Source: Elusimicrobiota bacterium (GTDB lineage: Bacteria; Elusimicrobiota; Elusimicrobia; UBA1565; UBA9628). Taken from it: DNA of 9,471 bases. The DNA is taken from the NCBI GenBank assembly GCA_023249695.1, contig JAHFCD010000048.1, positions 1 through 9,471 on the forward strand. Reading direction: 5' to 3'. Positions 1 to 5,305 of the stretch are shown in pieces (position 1 is the first letter of the stretch; the number at the start of each line of letters is the position of its first letter). The translations under genes and the position numbers were made by a program. The notes under the pieces are model-generated. The model was not told where the DNA came from. It saw only the letters and a program-made list of their open reading frames with translations, and made no database searches.

Positions 1-1
1 G

Positions 2-463
2 ATCGCGCCGCAGTTCAAGCTCGTCGACGATTCCTCCTTCTATTATCACGGCACGACGATGGACGACCTCGCGCGCGTCGTCGAGTCCGGCGGCGAGATG
101 GCGCCCGACGTCTCGCAGTTCTCGCTCCGCCCGCGCGACTCCGTCGAGTACGCGGCCGACCGCCGCCGCCGCCTGGGCCGAGAGGATAATCCCGAGGTCC
201 TGCTCCAATTCCGGCGCGACGAGCTTTCCCCCTTCGTCAGCGGCGACCTGTTCAAGGCGGCGCTCGCCGTGACCGACCGCGGCATGCCCCCGATCCACGC
301 CGCCTACTCGGCCGCGACGAAGCCCGTGACGCTGGCGCTGATGACGCCCGAGTCGAAGACGACCTTGCTCGCATGGCTGCGCGTGCGCGCCGAGAGCGGC
401 CCGAACCCGGCGAAGTGGGCCGCGCTGCTCGCGCGCTTCGAGACCGTCCTCGCCCCGCGCTGA
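2..463 (+). CDS. C-terminal part of a protein with a possible ADP-ribosyltransferase-like segment
   Basis: The reading frame is open from base 2 to a TGA at 461-463, so 153 residues are visible and the true start lies before the window. An ATG at 59 is probably internal, because convincing coding sequence precedes it. The visible part begins with F-Y-Y-H-G-T-T (residues 13-19), then an amphipathic helix ending in a glycine pair, a strand containing Q-F-S (39-41), and an E-Y-A (49-51) that begins an arginine-rich helix. A hydrophobic strand (V-L-L-Q-F) follows. An H-G-T near the start with a later Y-A about 30 residues on is the arrangement of many ADP-ribosyltransferase-fold proteins (first-position His, second-position Tyr). 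I cannot assign the third catalytic residue, so the fold is inference. The last 70 residues are helical and not recognised. It ends 22 bases before era but has its own stop and probably its own transcription unit. Confidence 0.75.
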   Translation: MAPQFKLVDDSSFYYHGTTMDDLARVVESGGEMAPDVSQFSLRPRDSVEYAADRRRRLGREDNPEVLLQFRRDELSPFVSGDLFKAALAVTDRGMPPIHAAYSAATKPVTLALMTPESKTTLLAWLRVRAESGPNPAKWAALLARFETVLAPR

Positions 464-469
464 CGCAAT

Positions 470-485
470 TGCTAGACTAGCCCCC
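470..485 (+). promoter_or_regulatory. Extended -10 promoter for era
   Basis: TGC followed by TAGACT (470-478) fits the extended -10 form TGnTAnnnT. Normal spacing puts the transcription start at about 485, one base before the TTG start codon at 486. There is no room for a Shine-Dalgarno, and none is seen. CTAG-A-CTAG (472-480) is also a short perfect palindrome. I see no convincing -35, which extended -10 promoters can lack. Promoter function is inferred. Confidence 0.5.
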
Positions 486-1382
486 TTGGCCACCCCCCAC
501 AAAGCCGGATTCGTCGCCCTCGCCGGACGCCCCAACGTCGGCAAGTCCACTTTGCTGAACTCGCTGCTCAAGTTCAAGCTGTCGATCGTCTCGCACAAGC
601 CGCAGACGACCCGTCACCGCATCCTCGGCATCCTCGAGGGGCCGGAGTTCCAGGCCTGCTTCCTCGACACCCCCGGCCTCATCGACGAGCCCTCCGATCA
701 CCTGCAGAAAAGCCTGCGCGTCGAGTCCTCGCGCGCGATCCGAGAGGACGCGGACCTGATCGTCTACATGGTGGACGCCGTCGAGGCCAACCCCGAGAAG
801 GTCGGCGACACGCACGTGCGCCCCGGGAAGTCGATCCTGCTCGTCATCAACAAGTGCGACCGCGACGTCGCCGAGACGAGGCTCGCGGCGATCGAGAAGG
901 CCTACTCCGCCGCGCTCAGCCCCGACAAGGTCTTCCGCATCTCGGCGCTCAAGGGCCAGGGCGTCGAGGAGCTGAAGACCGAGATCATCTCGCGCCTGCC
1001 CGAGAGCGAGGCCTTCTACGAGAAAGGCCAGCTGTCCGACCGCTGGGAGCGCTTCTTCGCCGCCGAGATCGTGCGCGAGCAGGTCTTCGACCTGTACCAC
1101 GACGAGATCCCCCACGCCGTCGCCGTCGTCGTCGAGACTTTCCGCGAGCACCCGGGAAAGCCCGACGACGTGTTCGCGACCTTGTACGTCGAGCGCGACG
1201 GGCAGAAGGGCATCATCATCGGCAAGGGCGGCAAGGACCTCCACCGCCTGACCGAGCGCGCGCAGGCGATGCTCGAGCAGTTCCTCGGCCGCCAGGTGAA
1301 CCTCGAGCTGTGGATCAAGGTGCGCAAGGATTGGCGCAAGGACCCGCGCTCCCTCAAAGAGTTCGGCTACACGACCGAGTAG
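486..1382 (+). CDS. era: GTPase Era, 16S rRNA-binding ribosome maturation factor
   Basis: A 298-residue protein of normal Era length. The N-terminal GTPase has all five G motifs: P-loop GRPNVGKS (14-21), switch I PQTTRH (39-44), DTPG (61-64), NKCD (122-125) and SALKG (153-157). The C-terminal KH domain carries the GxxG loop G-K-G-G (246-249) inside I-I-I-G-K-G-G-K-D-L. In characterised bacteria Era binds GTP and the 3' end of 16S rRNA, assists 30S assembly, and associates with the inner membrane. The TTG at 486 is chosen because it gives the usual short lead-in to G-F-V-A-L-A-G-R-P; no ATG or GTG lies nearby in frame and there is no Shine-Dalgarno. An extended -10 box sits directly before it, so the mRNA is probably leaderless or nearly so. 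The next gene has its own promoter. Confidence 0.97.
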   Translation: MATPHKAGFVALAGRPNVGKSTLLNSLLKFKLSIVSHKPQTTRHRILGILEGPEFQACFLDTPGLIDEPSDHLQKSLRVESSRAIREDADLIVYMVDAVEANPEKVGDTHVRPGKSILLVINKCDRDVAETRLAAIEKAYSAALSPDKVFRISALKGQGVEELKTEIISRLPESEAFYEKGQLSDRWERFFAAEIVREQVFDLYHDEIPHAVAVVVETFREHPGKPDDVFATLYVERDGQKGIIIGKGGKDLHRLTERAQAMLEQFLGRQVNLELWIKVRKDWRKDPRSLKEFGYTTE

Positions 1383-1392
1383 CCGTCGCGGG

Positions 1393-1409
1393 CGCGGCCG
1401 GGCGCCGCG
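1393..1409 (+). repeat. Small GC-rich inverted repeat after era
   Basis: CGCGGC (1393-1398) and GCCGCG (1404-1409) form a 6-bp perfect stem with a 5-base loop, 10 bases after the era stop. No U-run follows at once; a pyrimidine-rich stretch (CTTTCCCTTTCCTCTCT) begins about 20 bases later. It might slow transcription or assist Rho-dependent ending, but it is not a canonical intrinsic terminator. In DNA this GC-rich it may be chance. Nothing else is recognised between 1383 and the next promoter. Confidence 0.25.
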
Positions 1410-1469
1410 GTCGCGCGATCGTCCAAATAGCTTTCCCTTTCCTCTCTGGGCCCGCGCGTGGCCGCGCCC

Positions 1470-1475
1470 TATAAT
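1470..1475 (+). promoter_or_regulatory. -10 box of the lipoprotein gene
   Basis: A perfect TATAAT in otherwise very GC-rich intergenic DNA. Normal spacing puts +1 near 1482, giving a leader of about 25 bases that contains the ribosome binding site at 1495-1502. No clear -35 is seen 16-18 bases upstream. The ATG at 1474 overlaps this box, so it cannot be the translation start of a transcript made here. Confidence 0.6.
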
Positions 1476-1494
1476 GACCGCGACGGGCGTTATC

Positions 1495-1502
1495 GAGGAG
1501 GT
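1495..1502 (+). promoter_or_regulatory. Strong Shine-Dalgarno deciding the lipoprotein start
   Basis: GAGGAGGT lies 4 bases before ATG 1507. It decides the start against the in-frame ATG at 1474, which has no ribosome binding site, lies inside the -10 box, and would add 11 residues in front of a complete signal peptide. Confidence 0.8.
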
Positions 1503-1506
1503 CCCG

Positions 1507-2058
1507 ATGATCGGCCGCTTCGCGCCGCTTTTCGCCACGCTGGTCCTGCTCACGGCCTGCCACCAGAGGTTTCCCGACCACGCCGACCCCAAGGGCATCC
1601 CGCCGCCCGCCGCCGAGGAGCTGAGCTGGGAATCCTTCTTTCGCGAGCCCTGGCCGGATCCCCTTCACGAAAAATACGAGGAGCTGTTCGGGCAGCCGTA
1701 CCCGAACCGGATCCGGCAGCATTTCTCGACGACCCGGCCGTTTTCGGACGTGAAGAAATACGAGCTCGCCTTCGACGCGACGGCCGTCCCCGGGGCGCGG
1801 GCCGAAACCGAATCCGCCGGCGGCCTTCACGCTGTGTCCCTGCAGATCCCCGACTCGGCCGGCAAGCCCGTCGCGGTGCGCGCGGACGAGAAGGGCGTCG
1901 GGCTGTCCGTGTCCCGCGGCCTGCCGGCGCGCCGCTACCGCGTCTACCGGTCGGACGAACTCGTGGTTCCGCTCCCGCCGGGGGCCGACCCCGACACCGC
2001 GCGCGTCGTTCGCGACGGCGACTGGATCCGGATCAAGTTCCACGCGAAGAGCCCCTAA
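1507..2058 (+). CDS. Small lipoprotein with an alpha-crystallin-like C-terminal half
   Basis: 183 residues. Residues 1-17 are a short type II signal peptide with the lipobox L-T-A-C, so C18 is the predicted acylated cysteine. Residue +2 is His, not Asp, which by the E. coli rule would allow outer-membrane sorting (inference). Residues 19-55 are proline-rich and probably an extended tether; 55-75 look helical. Residues about 107-178 follow the strand pattern of an alpha-crystallin (Hsp20) domain: a strand ending in I-P (114-115), a short strand with G-L-S-V-S (131-136), then V-V-P-L-P-P-G-A-D (153-161) and A-R-V-V-R-D-G-D-W-I-R-I-K-F (165-178). These recall the Hsp20 pattern 'LP..vd' then 'A...nGvL.I'. 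Sequence similarity is weak, so the fold is inference. It starts from its own promoter and Shine-Dalgarno. Its TAA overlaps the TAG of the convergent gene on the other strand. Confidence 0.85.
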   Translation: MIGRFAPLFATLVLLTACHQRFPDHADPKGIPPPAAEELSWESFFREPWPDPLHEKYEELFGQPYPNRIRQHFSTTRPFSDVKKYELAFDATAVPGARAETESAGGLHAVSLQIPDSAGKPVAVRADEKGVGLSVSRGLPARRYRVYRSDELVVPLPPGADPDTARVVRDGDWIRIKFHAKSP

Positions 2059-2597
2059 CGCAGCGGGGCGAACAGGAGCCGCTCCAGATACGGCGACGAC
2101 TTGCCGGCCTCGGCGAGGCGCGCGGTTCTCGCGCAGAACCGGCGCGCGTCGTTGAAGTTGCGCTTGCCGGCGACGATCTCGTCGGCCAGGTTGAGGATCA
2201 GGAAATTCACGGCCTCGCTCTCGGACCGCGCCGACAGCTCCGCGTACCGCGGATCCGCGTCGACCTTGCTGTCGAACCGGGCGAGGGCCGCGAGCTTGTC
2301 CTCCGGCACGCGGTAGCTGATCGTGTTCTCGAGGTAATCCTTGTCCTCCCGATCCTCGTAATGCGGCCAGGCGCGGCGATAGACCACGGTTCGCTTCCAG
2401 GGCCCGTTGTCGCGCCACACCAAGGCGTCGGGACCGGCCTCGACGGGCGCGCCGTACTTGGCGATCGTGATCCGCGCCGCGCTCTTGGCCGCCTCGGGCC
2501 AGCCGGACATGGCCTTCTCAGGCGTCAGGGCCGCCCGCGCCGCCGGCGCGAGCGTCAGGAGCGCGGCGAGCGCGGCGCCGGCGACGAGCCGGGTCAT
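2055..2597 (-). CDS. Uncharacterised secreted protein, downstream paralogue of a tandem pair
   Basis: 180 residues. The N-terminus, M-T-R-L-V-A-G-A-A-L-A-A-L-L-T-L-A-P, is a Sec signal peptide with probable cleavage after A-R-A. The mature part is a single compact domain with W-x-x-N-G-P-W-K-R-T-V-V-Y-R, then D-K-D-Y-L-E-N-x-I-x-Y-x-V-P, A-R-F-D, an S-A-R-S-E-S-E stretch, L-N-L-A-D-E-I-V-x-G-K-R-N, and P-Y-L-E-R-L-L-F-A-P at the end. I recognise this pattern as a recurrent family of unknown function in environmental bacteria, without a name or known activity. By hand count it is about 60% identical over some 147 residues to the gene immediately upstream, so the two arose by tandem duplication. 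The start is ATG 2597, which shares one base with the upstream TGA (TGATG) and has a GGGAGG Shine-Dalgarno 8 bases before it. The frame stays open further upstream, but only as a shadow of the neighbour. Confidence 0.88.
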   Translation of the reverse strand: MTRLVAGAALAALLTLAPAARAALTPEKAMSGWPEAAKSAARITIAKYGAPVEAGPDALVWRDNGPWKRTVVYRRAWPHYEDREDKDYLENTISYRVPEDKLAALARFDSKVDADPRYAELSARSESEAVNFLILNLADEIVAGKRNFNDARRFCARTARLAEAGKSSPYLERLLFAPLR

Positions 2598-2621
2598 CAG
2601 CGGAGCCTCCCGGCGAGGCTC
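2597..2621 (-). promoter_or_regulatory. Hairpin over the internal Shine-Dalgarno, with TGATG coupling junction
   Basis: On the minus-strand mRNA, GAGCCTC and GAGGCTC (2621-2615 and 2609-2603) form a perfect 7-bp stem with a 5-base loop. The GGGAGG Shine-Dalgarno of the downstream gene (2611-2606) is made of two loop bases and the first four bases of the right arm, so the folded hairpin would hide it. A ribosome finishing the upstream gene would open the stem and stop on the same base where the next ATG begins. This suggests translational coupling. The repeat is seen; the mechanism is inferred. Confidence 0.5.
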
Positions 2622-3205
2622 GCGTCGTCCGGGGCGAACAGCAAGCCGGAGAGATACGGCGACCACTTCCCGGAATCCGCGAGCCGAAGGATCCTCGCTT
2701 GAAACGCCCGAGCCTCGGCGACGGTGCGCTTCCCATTGATGATCTCGTCGGCCAGATTCAGCGCCAGGCAGTTCCGGGACTCGCTTTCGGAGCGCGCCGA
2801 CAACGAAGCCGTCGCCGGGTCCACGCGGAGGTTCTCGTCGAAGCGGGCGAGGTCCTCGAGGCTCCGGTTCGGCACGGCGTAGCCGATCGCGTTCTCGAGG
2901 TAATCCTTGTTTCCCCACAGGGCGTAGCGCGGCCGGGAGCCGCGATGCACGGTCGTCCTCCGCCAGGGGCCGTTGGCGTGCCAGACCAAGGCGTCCTCGC
3001 CGACCTCATTGGGCATTCCGTAACGGGCCATCGTGAGGCGCGCCGCGCTTCGGGCCCGGGCGGGCCACCCGTCGATGATTTTTTCCGCGGGCCGAGGCAC
3101 GGCCACCATCTCGGACCAGCCTCCCGCCCGGGCGGCGGGGGCCGTCCGCGCCGCCGCGAGCGCCAGCAGGGCGGCGACGCCGGCGCCCGCGATGATTCGT
3201 GCCAT
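2597..3205 (-). CDS. Uncharacterised secreted protein, upstream paralogue of a tandem pair
   Basis: 202 residues. A Sec signal peptide (M-A-R-I-I-A-G-A-G-V-A-A-L-L-A-L) ends near A-R-A-G-G. The mature domain shares all the main blocks of the downstream gene: D-A-L-V-W-x-x-N-G-P-W-R-R-T, N-K-D-Y-L-E-N-A-I-G-Y-A-V-P, A-R-F-D, S-A-R-S-E-S-E, L-N-L-A-D-E-I-I-N-G-K-R and P-Y-L-S-G-L-L-F-A-P. It differs in about 15 extra residues after the signal peptide and a longer tail (D-D-A-S-L-A-G-R-L-R). I cannot assign a function; no catalytic or metal-binding motif stands out. The start is supported by AGGAGG at 3218-3213, 7 bases before ATG 3205, and a -10-like TAGACT just upstream. It is probably the first gene of a two-gene operon separate from speA. 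Confidence 0.88.
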   Translation of the reverse strand: MARIIAGAGVAALLALAAARTAPAARAGGWSEMVAVPRPAEKIIDGWPARARSAARLTMARYGMPNEVGEDALVWHANGPWRRTTVHRGSRPRYALWGNKDYLENAIGYAVPNRSLEDLARFDENLRVDPATASLSARSESESRNCLALNLADEIINGKRTVAEARAFQARILRLADSGKWSPYLSGLLFAPDDASLAGRLR

Positions 3206-3212
3206 GATTCGC

Positions 3213-3235
3213 CCTCCTCTTTCCGGAACAGTCTA
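3213..3235 (-). promoter_or_regulatory. -10 box and Shine-Dalgarno of the secreted-protein pair
   Basis: On the minus strand TAGACT (3235-3230) is followed by AGGAGG (3218-3213) and ATG at 3205. Normal spacing gives a leader of about 18 bases that contains the Shine-Dalgarno. The same hexamer TAGACT precedes era. No -35 is recognisable, so the promoter part is tentative; the ribosome binding site is clear. Confidence 0.5.
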
Positions 3236-3282
3236 CCCCGGCGAGGCGCGGCCGGCCCATGGAGGGCGCGTGAATTTATTTT

Positions 3283-3302
3283 ACCGGCGCGGGGACGCCG
3301 GT
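3283..3302 (-). terminator. Hairpin at the speA stop codon, terminator-like but without a U-run
   Basis: ACCGGCG and CGCCGGT form a perfect 7-bp stem with a 6-base loop, overlapping the last base of the speA TGA. In the minus-strand transcript it is followed by AAAAUAAAUU, which is A-rich, not a U-run, so it does not meet the intrinsic-terminator rule. It could stabilise the speA mRNA 3' end or be a weak terminator. Confidence 0.3.
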
Positions 3303-5290
3303 CAGGGCGCGACGATCTCGGCGGGCTTGGCGGCGCCGTTGGCGCGCGCCCGCGTTCCGAGCTTGTTCTCATCGGCCGACGGGAGATGGTCGACGTAGGT
3401 GTACTCGGACAGGACGGCCTCGTAGCGGTCGACGAGGTCGGCGGCCTCGCGCGGCTTCAGCGAGCCGGACTTGATCTGGGAGTCGGCGGCCTCCTTGATC
3501 ATCCGCACGAGCTCGAAGTCGGAGTACTGAATGCTGGAGAGGACGTCCCGGACGGTCTGGCCCTGGATCGTCTCCTCGATGTAGTAGCCCTTCTCCTCCG
3601 CGGCGTCCTGAAAAACGTGGACCTCGTTGACGCGGCCGAACAGATTGTGGATGTCGCCCATCGTCGCCTGGTACGCGCCCATGAGGAAGAAGCCGAGGTA
3701 GTAGGGCTTCCCGTCGAGGGTGTGGACGGGCAAGGTGCCGCCCGCGCTGCGGTGGCAGGCGAAATTGGTGATCTTGCCGTCGGAGTCGCAGGTGATGTCC
3801 ACCAAGCTCGCGCGCCGCGTCGGCTCTTCGGCGAGGCGGTGCAGCGGCATGATCGGGAACATCTGGCCGATCGCCCACGAGTCGGGCAGGGACTGGAACA
3901 GCGAGAAGTTGCACAGGTACTGGTCGTTGAGCGCCTTCTGCATCTCGAGCAGGTCTTCCGAAACAAACTTGGCTTTCGGCAGGAGCTTGCCGATCTCCAG
4001 GCACAGCTTCCAGTACAGGTGCTCCACCTTGGCCTTGTCCTCGAGGCCGAGGTAGCCGAGCTTGAACAGGTTAAACGACTCTTCCAGGTGCTGCTGGCCA
4101 TCGTGGAAGCTCTCGGCGAGATTCTTGGGGTTCAGAGACTTGATCGCCTCGCGCAGCTCGCGCACGACCTGGTGCTCTTCGGAGGTCTCGCGGAACTCGA
4201 TCGGCGTGGCCCCGGTCTCGATCGAGCCGAACACGTTGACGACGAGCAGCGCGTGGTGAGCGACCATCGAGCGTCCGGACTCGGTGATCAGGTTCGGCTC
4301 GGGGACCTTCTCCTGCTTGCAGACTTCCTGCACCGAGTACACGACGTCCGCGACGTACTCGCGCAGGTTGTAGTTCATCGAGCTGTCGACGGCGGTGTGC
4401 GTGCCGTCGTAGTCCACGCCGAGCCCGCCGCCGCAGTCGACGTACTCGAGGCCGAGGCCCATCTTGCGCAGCTTCGCGTAGTAGCGCGCGCCTTCCTTGA
4501 CCGCGTCCTTGATCACGCGGATATCGCTGATCTGGGAGCCGATGTGGAAGTGCACGAGCTTCAGGCAGTCCGCCATGCCCTCGGCTTTCAGGGTCTCAAC
4601 AGCCGCCAAAATTTCTGGCGTCGTTAAGCCGAATTTCGCAAAGTGTCCTGACGAAGACCGCCACTTGCCCACGCCCGTCGTCTGGAGCTTCACGCGCACG
4701 CCGATCAGCGGCCGTACGCCCGCGTCCTTGGCGGCGTCGAGCAGCAGGCGGAGCTCGGAGAGCTTCTCGACGACGACGATGACCTTCTTGCCGAGCTTGA
4801 GCCCGATCATCGCCAGGCGCATCATCGACTCGTCCTTGTAGCCGTTGACGATCGTCAGCGAGTCGCCCGAGTTCATGGCCAGAACGGCGAGCAGCTCGCC
4901 CTTGGAGCCGGCCTCGAGCCCGTACTGCCAGGCGCGGCCCGCGTCGCTGATCTCCTCGACGACCTCGCGGAACTGGTTGACCTTGATCGGGTACACGCCG
5001 AAGAAGCGGCCGCCGTAGCCGTACTCCTTGATCGCCGCGCCGAACGCCTCGTTGATCAAGGTCACGCGGCGGCGCAGGATGTCCTGGAAGCGGATGAGCA
5101 CGGGCATCTTGATCCCGCGCGAGGCGACGTCATCGACGACGTCGAGGATGTCGATCGCGCCCTCCGGCTCGCGCTTGGGCTGCAGGGTCACGTTGCCCTT
5201 CGCGTTGATGCCGAAGTACTTGAGGCCCCAGCCCTCGAGGTTGTACAGCTGCTCGGCGGCTTCGATCGTCCAGGGCTTCGTCGGGGGCAT
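3302..5290 (-). CDS. speA: Biosynthetic arginine decarboxylase SpeA
   Basis: 662 residues, matching the family (E. coli SpeA has 658). It decarboxylates L-arginine to agmatine with pyridoxal phosphate, the first step of the agmatine route to putrescine and spermidine. The fold-type III PLP barrel shows the Schiff-base lysine in G-V-Y-P-I-K-V-N-Q (K103), H-F-H-I-G-S-Q (247-253), phosphate-binding G-G-G-L-G (287-291) and E-S-G-R-S-M-V-A-H-H (337-346). The C-terminal beta domain has T-C-D-S-D-G-K-I with the conserved cysteine (C501) and the long G-A-Y-Q-A-T-M-G-D-I-H-N-L-F block (538-551). Everything needed for activity appears present. ATG 5290 lies 7 bases after a perfect extended -10, with no Shine-Dalgarno, so a leaderless mRNA is likely. 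No other polyamine gene is in the window. Codons 212-235 use unusually A/T-rich codons. Confidence 0.97.
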   Translation of the reverse strand: MPPTKPWTIEAAEQLYNLEGWGLKYFGINAKGNVTLQPKREPEGAIDILDVVDDVASRGIKMPVLIRFQDILRRRVTLINEAFGAAIKEYGYGGRFFGVYPIKVNQFREVVEEISDAGRAWQYGLEAGSKGELLAVLAMNSGDSLTIVNGYKDESMMRLAMIGLKLGKKVIVVVEKLSELRLLLDAAKDAGVRPLIGVRVKLQTTGVGKWRSSSGHFAKFGLTTPEILAAVETLKAEGMADCLKLVHFHIGSQISDIRVIKDAVKEGARYYAKLRKMGLGLEYVDCGGGLGVDYDGTHTAVDSSMNYNLREYVADVVYSVQEVCKQEKVPEPNLITESGRSMVAHHALLVVNVFGSIETGATPIEFRETSEEHQVVRELREAIKSLNPKNLAESFHDGQQHLEESFNLFKLGYLGLEDKAKVEHLYWKLCLEIGKLLPKAKFVSEDLLEMQKALNDQYLCNFSLFQSLPDSWAIGQMFPIMPLHRLAEEPTRRASLVDITCDSDGKITNFACHRSAGGTLPVHTLDGKPYYLGFFLMGAYQATMGDIHNLFGRVNEVHVFQDAAEEKGYYIEETIQGQTVRDVLSSIQYSDFELVRMIKEAADSQIKSGSLKPREAADLVDRYEAVLSEYTYVDHLPSADENKLGTRARANGAAKPAEIVAP

Positions 5291-5296
5291 TGCTAG

Positions 5297-5305
5297 ATTA
5301 TATCA
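5297..5305 (-). promoter_or_regulatory. Extended -10 promoter of speA
   Basis: Minus strand TGA-TATAAT (5305-5297) is a perfect TGnTATAAT. Counting six bases on, +1 falls on base 5290, the A of the speA ATG. The TGA of the upstream TPR gene is the same triplet as the TGn element. A 19-bp imperfect dyad (5289-5307) overlaps both this box and the start codon. There is no clear -35. Confidence 0.65.

Noticed and set aside
1474..1506. ATG 1474 as the lipoprotein start
   Set aside because: It sits inside the TATAAT box, has no ribosome binding site, and would place charged residues before a complete signal peptide that starts at ATG 1507.
477..1598. A 373-codon open frame on the - strand
   Set aside because: It is antisense to era and crosses its promoter. 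The translation is a low-complexity run of Leu, Asp, Val and Arg, with no recognisable domain.
1458..2702. A 414-codon + strand frame and a 354-codon - strand frame (1354-2418) across the lipoprotein region
   Set aside because: Both are arginine/proline-rich shadow translations. The lipoprotein frame has a -10 box, a Shine-Dalgarno, a signal peptide and a lipobox.
2598..2918. Upstream extension of the 2055-2597 gene to base 2918
   Set aside because: The extension only overlaps the coding sequence of its paralogue in another frame. The signal peptide, Shine-Dalgarno and paralogue alignment all fix the start at 2597.
3283..3302. Canonical rho-independent terminator for speA
   Set aside because: The stem is good, but the bases after it in the transcript are A-rich with no U-run, so it is listed only as a low-confidence terminator-like hairpin.
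2699..4627. A 642-codon open frame on the + strand
   Set aside because: It lies antisense to speA and the upstream secreted-protein gene. The composition is typical of GC-rich shadow frames, and speA has every family motif.
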